DNA from: Bordetella parapertussis
GTDB taxonomy: Bacteria > Pseudomonadota > Gammaproteobacteria > Burkholderiales > Burkholderiaceae_B
NCBI GenBank assembly: GCA_945868195.1
Contig: CAMBLP010000086.1
Location: 1-9,261, forward strand
Length of the DNA: 9,261 bases
Direction: 5' to 3'
The notes beneath the pieces were generated by a model, which worked only from the letters and a program-made list of their open reading frames with translations, was not told where the DNA came from and did not search any database. Numbering within the stretch: position 1 is the first letter of the stretch; each line of letters opens with the position of its first letter. Positions 1-8,300 of this stretch are shown one piece after another. The position numbers and the translations under genes were made by a program.

Positions 1-21
1 CTGTCATTTGTTGCGAACTTT

Positions 22-2685
22 ATGGATTCCTTTGCCAAGGAAACTCTTCCGATATCACTCGAAGAAGAAATGCGCCGCAGTTATCTCGATTACGCAATGA
101 GCGTGATCGTGGGGCGCGCCCTCCCGGATGTCCGGGATGGTCTCAAGCCGGTGCATCGTCGCGTGTTGTTTGCGATGCACGAACTCAATAACGACTGGAA
201 CCGCGCTTATAAAAAATCTGCGCGTATTGTGGGCGATGTGATTGGTAAATATCACCCACATGGTGACCAAGCTGTTTACGACACGATCGTTCGCATGGCG
301 CAGGATTTTTCTTTGCGCTATATGTTGGTGGATGGTCAGGGTAACTTTGGCTCCGTCGACGGTGACAGCGCCGCAGCGATGCGATATACCGAAATTCGTT
401 TGGCGAAAATCGCTCACGAGCTTTTGGCGGACATCGATCAGGAAACGGTCGACTTCGGGCCCAACTATGACGGTAGTGAACACGAGCCGTTGCTGTTGCC
501 CTCGCGCTTGCCTAACTTGCTCGTCAATGGCAGCTCCGGTATTGCGGTCGGTATGGCGACCAATATCCCGCCACATAATTTGGCAGAGGTCATTGATGGT
601 TGCTTGTATTGCTTGCGCAACCCCGAATGCACCATTGATGAGCTGATCGAACTCATCCCTGCACCAGACTTTCCAACAGGCGGCATCATCTACGGCATTG
701 TTGGCGTACGCGAAGGCTATCGCACAGGTCGCGGCCGCGTCATCATGCGCGCTAAGACGCACTTCGAAGACATTGGTAACAATCGTCAGTCGATTGTGGT
801 GGATGCTCTGCCTTATCAAGTCAATAAAAAGACGCTACAAGAGCGCATCGCTGAGCTCGTGAACGAAAAGAAAGTCGAAGGCATTTCCGATATTCGCGAT
901 GAGTCTGACAAAGACGGTATGCGTCTTGTTATCGAACTCAAGCGCGGCGAGGTGCCCGAGGTTATTCTCAACAATCTCTACAAGCACACCCAGCTCCAGG
1001 ATACCTTTGGTATGAACCTGGTTGCCTTGGTTGACGGTCAGCCGCGCTTACTCAATCTCAAACAGATGGTGGAGTATTTCCTCTCGCACCGTCGCGAGGT
1101 GGTGACGCGTCGCACGGTATTCCAGTTGCGCAAAGCACGCGAGCGCGGTCACGTGCTTGAGGGTTTGGCTGTTGCGTTGGCCAATATCGATGACTTCATC
1201 GCCATCATCAAGGCCGCTCCAACGCCGCCTGTGGCGCGTCAGGACTTGATGGACAAGTCTTGGGACTCTTCTTTAGTGCGCGAGATGTTGTCGCGTGCGG
1301 ATACGGAAGCTGTAGGAGGGCGTGCAGCCTATCGCCCCGACAACTTGCCTGACGTCTTTGGCTTGCAAGCCGATGGCCTGTATCGCTTGAGTGAAACGCA
1401 GGCCCAAGAAATCCTAAACATGCGCTTACAGCGTTTGACAGGACTTGAGCAGGACAAGATCGTCAGCGAGTACAAGTCCGTGATGGACACGATTCTTGAT
1501 CTGTTGGATATTCTGGCAAAGCCCGAGCGCATCACGGTCATCATCAGTGACGAGCTTCAGGCGATCAAGACTGAGTTCTCCATCAATGCCAAGGATGCGC
1601 GACGTTCGGATATTGAGTTAAATGCCACTGAGCTTGATACCGAGGATTTGATTACACCGGCCGATATGGTGGTGACCTTGTCCAACGGTGGTTATGTCAA
1701 GAGCCAGCCACTGTCTGAGTACCGCGCTCAAAAACGTGGTGGTCGCGGCAAACAAGCGACAGCCACTAAAGAGAACGATTGGATTGATCAGCTTTTTATC
1801 GCGAATACGCATGATTATTTATTGTGCTTCTCCGATCGAGGTCGGGTGTATTGGCTCAAGGTTTGGGAAGTTCCCCAAGGCACGCGTATTTCGCGTGGCA
1901 AGCCAATCGTCAATATGTTCCCGCTGATCGATGGCGAAAAAATTACAGTGGTACTGCCGATTAAAGCTTTCAGCGAGGATCAAACGGTCTTCATGGCGAC
2001 CTCGCGCGGTACGGTGAAAAAGACGCCCTTGTCTGATTTCTCCAACCCGCGCAAGGCAGGTATCATCGCTGTCGATCTCGATGAGGGCGACTTCCTGATC
2101 GGTGCCGAGCTGACTGATGGAAAACACGATGTGATGTTGTTCTCCGACTCAGGCAAGGCGGTGCGCTTTGACGAAAATGACGTGCGCCCAATGGGCCGCA
2201 ATGCTCGTGGTGTGCGTGGCATGATGCTCGAGGACGGTCAAAATGTGATCGCCATGCTGGTGTCGGGCGACGAGACACAAACAGTGTTGACCGCAACGCA
2301 AAATGGTTTTGGCAAACGCACGCCGATTGCAGAGTACACACGCCACGGTCGCGGCACCAAGGGCATGATCGCCATCCAGACTTCGGCGCGTAACGGTAAG
2401 GTTGTGGGCGCCGTGCTGGCAAACGCGACAGATGAAATCATGCTGATCACAACGGGTGGCGTGTTAGTGCGTACCCGTGTGGCGGAGATTCGTGAAATGG
2501 GTCGCGCAACGCAAGGCGTCACGCTGATTAACGTTGATGACGGCAGCGAGTTGTCTGGTGTACGTCGGGTCGTAGAAAGCGATGTGGATGACGAGGCTGA
2601 TGAAGATCAAGCCGCGGCAGCTGATCAGTCTGCTCAGCCAGGTGCTTCAGCAGGCACCACAGATGAGGCCGGATCGGAGTCTTAA
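22..2685 (+). CDS. gyrA: DNA gyrase subunit A
   Basis: This is the breakage-reunion subunit of DNA gyrase (GyrA2GyrB2), which introduces negative supercoils into cytoplasmic DNA. The 887-residue protein is close to the roughly 875 residues of E. coli GyrA and keeps its numbering in the N-terminal domain. The catalytic tyrosine is Tyr122 in AAMRYTEIR. The quinolone-binding helix reads [10 protein letters not shown], with Gln83 and Asp87. The C-terminal beta-pinwheel carries the GyrA box QKRGGRG at residues 570-576, which separates gyrase A from ParC. From about residue 851 the tail is acidic and then rich in Ala, Ser, Gln and Gly. The start at 22 gives the [10 protein letters not shown] beginning expected in this group, although the 21 bases upstream show no Shine-Dalgarno sequence. 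The promoter lies outside the window. serC begins one base after the stop. Confidence 0.98.
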   Translation: MDSFAKETLPISLEEEMRRSYLDYAMSVIVGRALPDVRDGLKPVHRRVLFAMHELNNDWNRAYKKSARIVGDVIGKYHPHGDQAVYDTIVRMAQDFSLRYMLVDGQGNFGSVDGDSAAAMRYTEIRLAKIAHELLADIDQETVDFGPNYDGSEHEPLLLPSRLPNLLVNGSSGIAVGMATNIPPHNLAEVIDGCLYCLRNPECTIDELIELIPAPDFPTGGIIYGIVGVREGYRTGRGRVIMRAKTHFEDIGNNRQSIVVDALPYQVNKKTLQERIAELVNEKKVEGISDIRDESDKDGMRLVIELKRGEVPEVILNNLYKHTQLQDTFGMNLVALVDGQPRLLNLKQMVEYFLSHRREVVTRRTVFQLRKARERGHVLEGLAVALANIDDFIAIIKAAPTPPVARQDLMDKSWDSSLVREMLSRADTEAVGGRAAYRPDNLPDVFGLQADGLYRLSETQAQEILNMRLQRLTGLEQDKIVSEYKSVMDTILDLLDILAKPERITVIISDELQAIKTEFSINAKDARRSDIELNATELDTEDLITPADMVVTLSNGGYVKSQPLSEYRAQKRGGRGKQATATKENDWIDQLFIANTHDYLLCFSDRGRVYWLKVWEVPQGTRISRGKPIVNMFPLIDGEKITVVLPIKAFSEDQTVFMATSRGTVKKTPLSDFSNPRKAGIIAVDLDEGDFLIGAELTDGKHDVMLFSDSGKAVRFDENDVRPMGRNARGVRGMMLEDGQNVIAMLVSGDETQTVLTATQNGFGKRTPIAEYTRHGRGTKGMIAIQTSARNGKVVGAVLANATDEIMLITTGGVLVRTRVAEIREMGRATQGVTLINVDDGSELSGVRRVVESDVDDEADEDQAAAADQSAQPGASAGTTDEAGSES
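220..339 (+). other. gyrA: Quinolone-resistance-determining region of gyrA
   Basis: These codons correspond to E. coli GyrA residues 67-106. Position 83 is CAA (Gln), where susceptible enterobacteria have Ser and many other bacteria have Ser or Thr. Position 87 is GAC (Asp), the sensitive-type acidic residue. Numbering is identical to E. coli because no gap occurs before this point (H78-P79-H80-G81-D82-Q83). Ser83 and the acidic residue 87 are known to anchor the water-metal bridge to fluoroquinolones. That Gln83 weakens this bridge is inference. Confidence 0.85.
2676..2679 (+). promoter_or_regulatory. Shine-Dalgarno sequence of serC
   Basis: GGAG lies within the last codons of gyrA and is seven bases from the ATG at 2687. 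It fixes the serC start there, although the reading frame stays open upstream to 2582. The site implies that ribosomes finishing gyrA could re-initiate directly on serC. Confidence 0.75.
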
Positions 2686-2686
2686 T

Positions 2687-3817
2687 ATGGCGCGTCCCTG
2701 GAACTTTTCTGCAGGGCCGTCCGCAATGCCTGAGTCGGTACTCAAGCAAGCAGCGGCGGAAATGCTGGATTGGCATGGCTCGGGCATGTCCGTGATGGAA
2801 ATGAGTCATCGCGGTCAACAATTCGTGGAAATCTGCACTCAAGCTGAGTCAGATTTGCGCGACTTGCTCGGCATCTCTCAGGATTACGCTGTGCTGTTTA
2901 TGCAGGGTGGCGCGACTGCTGAAAATGCCATTATTCCGCTTAACTTACTCAGTCGAGTGCAGCAGCCTAAGGCTGATTTTGTGATTAGCGGCATCTGGGC
3001 AAAAAAGGCATATCAAGAATGTCAACGCTACGGTGACGCCCAGATTGCGGCGACCAATGCGGTCGAGACGATGTTGAAAGGTCACAACCAGGCGCCAGGG
3101 ACTTGGTTGCCTGAATCTCGCTCTTGGCAGGTACGTCCAGACGCTGCGTATTTGCATTTATGTAGCAATGAAACGATTGGTGGCGTAGAAACCATGGATT
3201 GGCCCATCATGGCCGAGCTTGGCGCGCCTGACGTGCCCTTGGTCGTGGATGCGTCCTCGCACTTTTTATCTCGCCCAATGCCAGTCTCCAGTACGGGTAT
3301 GATTTTTGCAGGTGCTCAAAAAAATGCCGGTCCTGCGGGATTGACGATTGTGATCGTGCGGCGAGATTTAATTGGCCATGCCATGCCCATTTGTCCTACG
3401 GCTTTTGATTATGCGAATGTTGAACGTGAAAAATCGATGTTCAACACGCCACCCACCTATGCCATTTATATCGCCGGTTTGGTGTTCAAGTGGCTCAAGG
3501 CGCAAGGTGGACTCGCTGCGATGGAGCAGCAAAACATCGCCAAGGCATCGCTTTTGTATGATTATTTTGATCAAAGCGCTTTCTATACGGTGCCCGTCCA
3601 TTCCTCGGTGCGTTCACGCATGAATGCGCCTTTTTTCTTACCAGACGTCAAGCTCGAGTCTGCTTTCCTTGCTGGCGCTCAAGCGCGTGGTTTGATGCAG
3701 TTAAAAGGACACAAGAGCGTGGGCGGTATGCGCGCTTCCATTTATAACGCCATGCCCCTACAAGGCGTCGTGGCACTCATTGACTATCTCAAGGACTTCG
3801 AGCGCTCTCATGAATGA
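2687..3817 (+). CDS. serC: Phosphoserine aminotransferase (PSAT)
   Basis: This PLP enzyme converts 3-phosphohydroxypyruvate and glutamate to phosphoserine. In many bacteria it also makes 4-phosphohydroxythreonine for pyridoxal phosphate synthesis. The 376-residue protein is slightly longer than E. coli SerC (362), mainly from an insertion around residues 130-150. It opens with [15 protein letters not shown], typical of the family. The PLP Schiff-base lysine is Lys212 in [14 protein letters not shown], and the substrate-binding C-terminal motif [17 protein letters not shown] begins at residue 341. The phosphate loop is QGGAT at 73-77, rather than E. coli's HGGGR. The start at 2687 is chosen because of the GGAG upstream and because the extra upstream codons only overlap gyrA and look unrelated to SerC. 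It is probably co-transcribed with gyrA, and its last 8 bases overlap pheA. Confidence 0.97.
   Translation: MARPWNFSAGPSAMPESVLKQAAAEMLDWHGSGMSVMEMSHRGQQFVEICTQAESDLRDLLGISQDYAVLFMQGGATAENAIIPLNLLSRVQQPKADFVISGIWAKKAYQECQRYGDAQIAATNAVETMLKGHNQAPGTWLPESRSWQVRPDAAYLHLCSNETIGGVETMDWPIMAELGAPDVPLVVDASSHFLSRPMPVSSTGMIFAGAQKNAGPAGLTIVIVRRDLIGHAMPICPTAFDYANVEREKSMFNTPPTYAIYIAGLVFKWLKAQGGLAAMEQQNIAKASLLYDYFDQSAFYTVPVHSSVRSRMNAPFFLPDVKLESAFLAGAQARGLMQLKGHKSVGGMRASIYNAMPLQGVVALIDYLKDFERSHE
3791..3795 (+). promoter_or_regulatory. Probable Shine-Dalgarno sequence of pheA
   Basis: AAGGA lies within the end of serC, 14 bases before the ATG at 3810. The spacing is longer than usual, so initiation may rely partly on coupling to termination of serC. 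No better match lies closer to the ATG. Confidence 0.4.
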
Positions 3818-4895
3818 GTCATTGCAAGCCCAGCTATTACCGCTACGGCAGCGAATCGATCAGATTGATGCCGAGATTCTTGATTTACTGAACAAGCGCG
3901 CGAAAACAGCGCAGGAAGTCGGTGAGGTCAAGCATGCGCATCATGCGCAAGGGCCTGTGCTCAGGCCCGAGCGAGAGGCGCAAGTCATTCGTCAACTGCA
4001 AAAACTCAATCGCGGACCTTTCCCCGCTGAGGCTGTCTCTTCTGTTTGGACGGAGATTATTTCTGTTTGTCGTGGTCTAGAACAATCACTCACCGTTGCT
4101 TTTTTAGGTCCTGCAGGATCTTTTTCAGAGCAGGCCGCCCTTGAGCATTTTGGTCGCTCTGTGACCAATTTGGCTTGTGCCTCGTTCGATGAGGTGTTCA
4201 GGTCTGTCGAGGCGGGTGCTGCGCAGGTGGGTATGGTGCCCGTGGAAAATTCGACCGAGGGTGCAGTCAACCGCACGCTTGACTTGCTATTGGGTTCTTC
4301 TTTGCGGATTTTGGGCGAACGCTCATTGCTGATCCGCCATTGCCTCTTGACCAAATCGGGCAACATGCAAGGTATCACCAAGATCCTTGCGCACCCTCAA
4401 GCGTTGGCGCAGTGCCAAAACTGGCTCAACCGGGAGTATCCCGGTATTGTCCGAGAGCCTGTCTCGAGTAACTCCGAGGCCGCCCGACTTGCTTCTCTCG
4501 ATCCGTCTGTTGCGGCGATTGCCAGTGATGTGGCTGCGCAGACTTGGGGCCTAGAGGTCATTGCTCTTGGGATTCAAGATGACTCTCAAAACAAAACGCG
4601 TTTTTTGGCGATCGGCAAACTGGATATTCCTCCTAGCGGACACGATAAAACAAGCTTGATTCTAGCCGTGCCGAATCGCGCGGGCGCGGTGTATCAAATG
4701 TTGTCCCCCCTGTCGGAAAATGGCGTTTCCATGACGCGTTTCGAGTCTAGGCCTGCACGCACTGGGCAATGGGAATATTATTTCTATGTCGACATCGAAG
4801 GCCATTGCGACGATGCGCGTGTCAAAAAGGCATTGACCACGCTCGAAGCGCAATGTGCGTTTTTCAAGTTGCTGGGTTCTTACCCGTCGCAGTAG
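3810..4895 (+). CDS. pheA: Bifunctional chorismate mutase/prephenate dehydratase (P-protein)
   Basis: The enzyme converts chorismate to prephenate and then to phenylpyruvate, the committed steps to phenylalanine. The 361 residues divide into three parts. An AroQ-type helical chorismate mutase spans about 1-92, with Arg13, Arg30, Lys41, Arg55 and Glu56 matching E. coli active-site residues 11, 28, 39, 51 and 52; Glu91 sits where E. coli has Gln88. Prephenate dehydratase spans about 94-270, starting at [15 protein letters not shown], with the catalytic TRF motif at 263-265. A C-terminal ACT domain starts at about 280, with GAV at 292-294 and ESRP at 312-315, the Phe-binding motifs. Feedback inhibition by Phe is therefore expected. 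The start at 3810 overlaps serC by 8 nt and gives the [17 protein letters not shown] beginning expected of the domain; a further upstream ATG at 3780 would extend it deeper into serC and is less likely. No leader-peptide attenuator is visible. Confidence 0.96.
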   Translation: MNESLQAQLLPLRQRIDQIDAEILDLLNKRAKTAQEVGEVKHAHHAQGPVLRPEREAQVIRQLQKLNRGPFPAEAVSSVWTEIISVCRGLEQSLTVAFLGPAGSFSEQAALEHFGRSVTNLACASFDEVFRSVEAGAAQVGMVPVENSTEGAVNRTLDLLLGSSLRILGERSLLIRHCLLTKSGNMQGITKILAHPQALAQCQNWLNREYPGIVREPVSSNSEAARLASLDPSVAAIASDVAAQTWGLEVIALGIQDDSQNKTRFLAIGKLDIPPSGHDKTSLILAVPNRAGAVYQMLSPLSENGVSMTRFESRPARTGQWEYYFYVDIEGHCDDARVKKALTTLEAQCAFFKLLGSYPSQ

Positions 4896-4984
4896 ATCCT
4901 GTGGTGATCGAGTGAGAGTTCAAGTGTTGAGCCTTCATTCCGATCGCTGAGTTTTCCCCATTAAGCTTTGTTGGTGCCCTTATC
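4896..4984 (+). other. Intergenic spacer between pheA and hisC
   Basis: This 89-base stretch is the largest gap in the cluster. I see no gene, no stem followed by a T-run, and no convincing pair of -35 and -10 boxes. The best dyad is weak: GATCG at 4906-4910 can pair with CGATC at 4941-4945. A GGTG at 4973-4976 lies eight bases before the hisC ATG and is the only, weak, candidate ribosome-binding element. The spacer could hold an internal promoter or a processing site, but the sequence does not show one clearly. Confidence 0.5.
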
Positions 4985-6115
4985 ATGTCCGCTCAAGACT
5001 CTGTATTGATTCCGCCGCCGCACATCGCAGCGATCGCTCCTTATCAAGCTGGCAAGCCCATCGAAGAGCTTGCTCGCGAGTTTGGGCTTGATCCGGCTGG
5101 CATTGTGAAGCTTGCTTCAAATGAAAACCCGCTTGGGATGCCCGAGTCCGCTCGGCGCGCGATTACCGAGGCCGTAGCCGGCTTGGGTCGCTATCCTGAT
5201 CCTGCGGGTTTTGATTTAAAAAAAGCGCTTTCCGAGCGCTATGACGTGCCGCAAAACTGGTTGACCTTGGGCAATGGCTCGAACGACATCCTCGAATTAG
5301 TCGCCTCTGCCTTACTCGAACCGGGGAATTCGGTTGTTTATTCACAGTTTGCGTTTGTGGTCTATCGCTTGGCCACACAGGCGCGCGGTGCAGAACACCT
5401 GGTCGTGCCTGCGCAAGATCACGGTCATGATTTACCAGCCATGTTGCGTGCGATCAAAGGCAACACAAGATTAGTGTTCATTGCCAACCCGAACAACCCA
5501 ACAGGGACGTATTTGTCCAATGAGGCGATTGAGTCATTTCTTGCCACAGTCGCTCAACGTCATGGTTCTCGTGTCACCGTTGTGCTTGATGAGGCCTATA
5601 ACGAGTTTCTTGAGCCCGAATTGCGTGTCGATAGTATCGGTTTGGTGAAACGGTATCCCAATTTGTTAGTGTCCAGAAGCTTCTCCAAAGCCTATGGTTT
5701 GGCAGGTTTGCGTGTTGGTTTTGGTGTGGCCCAACCCGTATTGACTGATTTGCTCAATAGAGTACGACAGCCCTTCAACGTGAACTCACTTGCTCAAGCC
5801 GCCGCGATTGCCGCTCTCGGAGACACTGCATTCTTGAAAGAAAGTTTCGAGGTGAATCGCGCTGGCAAAGCGCAGCTGCAAAGCGCGTTTGAAAAGCTTG
5901 AATTGACCTATATCCCAAGTTATTCGAATTTTGTTTTAGTCAAGGTCGGAGACGCCGCGCAGGTCAATCTTGAGTTGCTCAAACGTGGCGTGATCGTACG
6001 TCCAGTCAAAGGCGATGGCTTGCCTGACTGGCTCAGAGTCTCGATTGGTTTGACGCACGAAAATCAAAAGTTCATTGATGCGTTGACGGCGATTATGAAG
6101 CAGTCGGGCGCATGA
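4985..6115 (+). CDS. hisC: Histidinol-phosphate aminotransferase (HisC2/HisHb type), possibly also an aromatic aminotransferase
   Basis: This is a fold-type I, PLP-dependent aminotransferase of 376 residues. The classic reaction is imidazole acetol phosphate plus glutamate to histidinol phosphate. Visible motifs in order are LASNENPLG (43-51), the PLP-phosphate loop GNGSND (96-101), ANPNNPTGT (167-175), DEAY (202-205), and SRSFSKAYGLAGLRVG, whose Lys235 forms the Schiff base. The C-terminal RVSIGLT segment supplies the carboxylate-binding Arg. It lies between pheA and tyrA, not among his genes. In pseudomonads the equivalent gene at this place (hisHb) is reported to have aromatic aminotransferase activity, so it may transaminate phenylpyruvate, 4-hydroxyphenylpyruvate or prephenate; the sequence alone cannot decide. 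Its TGA overlaps the tyrA start as ATGA. Confidence 0.93.
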   Translation: MSAQDSVLIPPPHIAAIAPYQAGKPIEELAREFGLDPAGIVKLASNENPLGMPESARRAITEAVAGLGRYPDPAGFDLKKALSERYDVPQNWLTLGNGSNDILELVASALLEPGNSVVYSQFAFVVYRLATQARGAEHLVVPAQDHGHDLPAMLRAIKGNTRLVFIANPNNPTGTYLSNEAIESFLATVAQRHGSRVTVVLDEAYNEFLEPELRVDSIGLVKRYPNLLVSRSFSKAYGLAGLRVGFGVAQPVLTDLLNRVRQPFNVNSLAQAAAIAALGDTAFLKESFEVNRAGKAQLQSAFEKLELTYIPSYSNFVLVKVGDAAQVNLELLKRGVIVRPVKGDGLPDWLRVSIGLTHENQKFIDALTAIMKQSGA

Positions 6116-6987
6116 GTACCTTCAAGATCAATACCATTGCCGTGATCGGCGTAGGCCTGATCGGAGGCTCATTTGCCGCGGCGCTTAAACAAGCTGGAGC
6201 GGTCGAAACTGTTTTGGGAGCCGGTCGTCGTCCGGAAACCTTGCAAGAGGCCGCTAAACTTGGGCTGATCGACGAGATCGTGACTTTCAAGCAAGCCGCA
6301 GAGCGCGCAGATTTGATTTTTGTGGCGGCACCCGTGGGCGCTTTCGAAGCCATTTTTAAAGAACTCGCGCCTTGGTTGAGTTCCAAAACCATTATTACCG
6401 ACGGTGGCAGTACCAAGCAAAATGTAATCGATGCTGCGCGAACTGGGTTGCAGTCACGCATTGCGCAGTTCGTTCCCGGTCATCCGATGGCGGGTTCGCA
6501 TGAAAAAGGTCCTCAGGCAGCCGATGCGGGGCTTTATGTGGGACGGCGTGTCATGTTGACCCCCTTGGTTGAAAATCACCCGCAGGATGTCGAGACTGTT
6601 CGGGCCGCTTGGTTGGCGTGTGGTGCCAATGTGGTGTCGATTGACCCCTCGCAGCATGATGGTGTAGTGGCCGCGATCAGTCATCTGCCTCACTGGGTCG
6701 CAGCCTTGTTTATGGAGTACATCACACACAGTGATGATGCTGCGCTGAAATTACAAACCGCGGGCTCGGGTTTCAAAGACTTCACGCGCGTGGCACAAGG
6801 CTCTCCTGAAATGTGGCGCGATATTTTTATTGCCAACCGTTTAGCCATGCTCGCGGAGTTGAAGGCGCTCAAAGCTGTTTTCGAGCGCGCCGAACATGCT
6901 CTGCGTGACAATGATGCTGTTTGGCTCGAGCAGATGCTTGACCATGCGTCTAAAGCACGTCGTGACTGGCAGGATCTTGGGTCATGA
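6112..6987 (+). CDS. tyrA: Prephenate (cyclohexadienyl/arogenate) dehydrogenase
   Basis: This enzyme oxidatively decarboxylates prephenate to 4-hydroxyphenylpyruvate, or arogenate to tyrosine. The 291-residue protein is a monofunctional TyrA core without chorismate mutase or ACT domains. An N-terminal Rossmann fold contains GVGLIGGS (13-20), DGGSTK (97-102) and GHPMAGSH (123-130). The all-helical C-terminal half contains [13 protein letters not shown] (182-194). After the second beta strand the sequence reads GAGRRPETL, with no acidic residue to hold the adenosine ribose hydroxyls and two arginines instead, which suggests NADP+ can be used. Absence of an ACT domain does not exclude direct tyrosine inhibition at the active site. 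The ATG lies within the hisC stop (ATGA), and aroA starts in the same way at its end, so translational coupling on both sides is likely. Confidence 0.95.
   Translation: MSTFKINTIAVIGVGLIGGSFAAALKQAGAVETVLGAGRRPETLQEAAKLGLIDEIVTFKQAAERADLIFVAAPVGAFEAIFKELAPWLSSKTIITDGGSTKQNVIDAARTGLQSRIAQFVPGHPMAGSHEKGPQAADAGLYVGRRVMLTPLVENHPQDVETVRAAWLACGANVVSIDPSQHDGVVAAISHLPHWVAALFMEYITHSDDAALKLQTAGSGFKDFTRVAQGSPEMWRDIFIANRLAMLAELKALKAVFERAEHALRDNDAVWLEQMLDHASKARRDWQDLGS
6971..6974 (+). promoter_or_regulatory. Shine-Dalgarno sequence of aroA
   Basis: AGGA lies in the last codons of tyrA, nine bases before the aroA ATG at 6984. It supports this start and indicates that aroA can recruit ribosomes itself as well as through the ATGA overlap. 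Confidence 0.65.
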
Positions 6988-8300
6988 GCCGTTTGGCGTT
7001 TTTGGATCTCCCTCCTGCCAAGCGCGCACAAGGTGTCGTGACGCTGCCTGGCTCGAAAAGTATTTCAAATCGCGTGTTGCTATTGTCTGCGCTGGCTCAA
7101 GGGACGACTCGGATTGAAGGTCTGTTGGAGTCGGACGACACTGCAGTGATGTTGACGGCGCTCAAGCAGCTCGGCGTTCGGGTCGACATACATTCCGCGG
7201 AGTCGGTCAGCGTGACAGGTTTGTCGCGTTTTCCGGTCATGCAGGCCGCGCTATTCATGGGGAACGCTGGGACGGCGATCCGTCCTTTGACTGCTGCGCT
7301 CGCAGTGATGGGAGGGCAGTACACCCTTTCGGGCGTGCCGCGCATGCATGAGCGTCCGATCGGTGACTTAGTTGAGGGCCTGCGTGAGATGGGCGCTCGG
7401 ATTAGTTATTTGGATCAGCAAGGTTATCCTCCGATCGAAATCTCGGCGCCTGAGCATCTGAGTGACCGTGTGCGCGTTCAGGGTTCGGTGTCCAGTCAGT
7501 TTTTGACGGCCGTGTTGATGGCTGCACCGCTTGCCGTGGCGCGCTCCGGACGTGCGCTCACGGTCGAAGTTATTGGCGAGCTGATTTCAAAGCCTTATAT
7601 CGAAATCACCCTCAATTTGATGGCGCGCTTTGGGGTAAAAGTCGAACGTCAGGGGTGGCAGCAATTTGTCATACACCCCGATGCGGTATATCGCTCACCG
7701 GGCACCATCTTTGTCGAGGGAGATGCTTCATCGGCCTCCTATTTTCTCGCGCTGGGGGCGATCGGTGGCGGTCCGGTTAAAGTCGTGGGCGTTGGCGCCC
7801 AAAGCATTCAGGGCGACATCGCTTTTGCGGATGTGATCGAAGCAATGGGGGCGCACGTTCTTCGCGAGGAGGCATCGATCGAGGTCACGGGACTCAATGT
7901 CGCTGCTGGCCAAAAGTTGAAGGCTTTTGATACGGATTTTAATTTGATTCCGGATGCCGCCATGACGGCGGCAGCGCTCGCTCTTTTTGCCGATGGCCCA
8001 TGTACCCTGCGCAATATCGCAAGCTGGCGTGTCAAGGAAACAGATCGAATTCATGCGATGGAAACCGAGCTGCGCAAGCTGGGCGCTCGCGTAGAGAGTG
8101 GTCCCGACTGGTTGCGTGTCTATCCCGTTTTGCCTGGCCAATGGCAAGACGCAGCGATCGATACCTACGATGATCATCGTGTGGCGATGTGTTTTTCCCT
8201 TGCCACCTTTGGACTGTCCAAGGTGCGCATCATGGATCCAGGTTGTGTCAGCAAAACATTTCCGACTTATTTTGACGTGCTGGGCGGGTTGTTGAAATGA
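6984..8300 (+). CDS. aroA: 5-enolpyruvylshikimate-3-phosphate (EPSP) synthase, class I
   Basis: This shikimate-pathway enzyme joins phosphoenolpyruvate to shikimate-3-phosphate and is the target of glyphosate. The 438-residue protein (E. coli 427) carries [10 protein letters not shown] (21-30), GNAGTAIRP (93-101), [10 protein letters not shown] (120-129), GDASSASYF (from 246), IPDAAMTAA with catalytic-type Asp324, RVKETDR with Lys351 and Glu352, and [14 protein letters not shown] near the C-terminus. Gly96, Thr97 and Pro101 keep E. coli numbering and are the ordinary glyphosate-sensitive class I residues; only Met99 is replaced by Ile. It is a separate gene from tyrA, whereas in pseudomonads the two are fused. 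Both ends overlap their neighbours as ATGA. Confidence 0.97.
   Translation: MSRLAFLDLPPAKRAQGVVTLPGSKSISNRVLLLSALAQGTTRIEGLLESDDTAVMLTALKQLGVRVDIHSAESVSVTGLSRFPVMQAALFMGNAGTAIRPLTAALAVMGGQYTLSGVPRMHERPIGDLVEGLREMGARISYLDQQGYPPIEISAPEHLSDRVRVQGSVSSQFLTAVLMAAPLAVARSGRALTVEVIGELISKPYIEITLNLMARFGVKVERQGWQQFVIHPDAVYRSPGTIFVEGDASSASYFLALGAIGGGPVKVVGVGAQSIQGDIAFADVIEAMGAHVLREEASIEVTGLNVAAGQKLKAFDTDFNLIPDAAMTAAALALFADGPCTLRNIASWRVKETDRIHAMETELRKLGARVESGPDWLRVYPVLPGQWQDAAIDTYDDHRVAMCFSLATFGLSKVRIMDPGCVSKTFPTYFDVLGGLLK

Noticed and set aside
123..136. Inverted repeat CCCGGA-TG-TCCGGG in gyrA
   Set aside because: It is short, lies in the strongly conserved LPDVRDG codons and has no regulatory context.
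55..819. A 254-codon open frame on the minus strand inside gyrA
   Set aside because: It lies wholly antisense to a well-conserved gene, its product has no recognisable motif, and such frames arise from the codon bias of the opposite strand.
2582..2686. In-frame upstream extension of serC
   Set aside because: The 35 extra codons only re-read the gyrA tail in another frame, SerC normally starts at MARPWNF, and a GGAG is well placed for the ATG at 2687.
2903..2929. SerC phosphate loop QGGATAENA differs from E. coli HGGGRGQF
   Set aside because: QGGA-type loops are ordinary in other PSAT enzymes, so this is family variation rather than a defect.
3318..3324. Run of seven A's at the SerC active-site lysine
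   Set aside because: It results from the conserved Gln-Lys-Asn codons, has no following structure, and the downstream frame is intact.
7263..7286. Possible glyphosate-tolerance change in AroA (GNAGTAIRP, Ile99)
   Set aside because: The residues that matter (Gly96, Thr97, Pro101) are the sensitive-type ones; Ile in place of Met at 99 is a conservative change.
7955..7973. Strong GC stem (TGCCGCC/GGCGGCA, five-base loop) inside aroA
   Set aside because: It encodes the conserved DAAMTAAA motif, lies mid-gene and has no T-run, so the coding constraint explains it.
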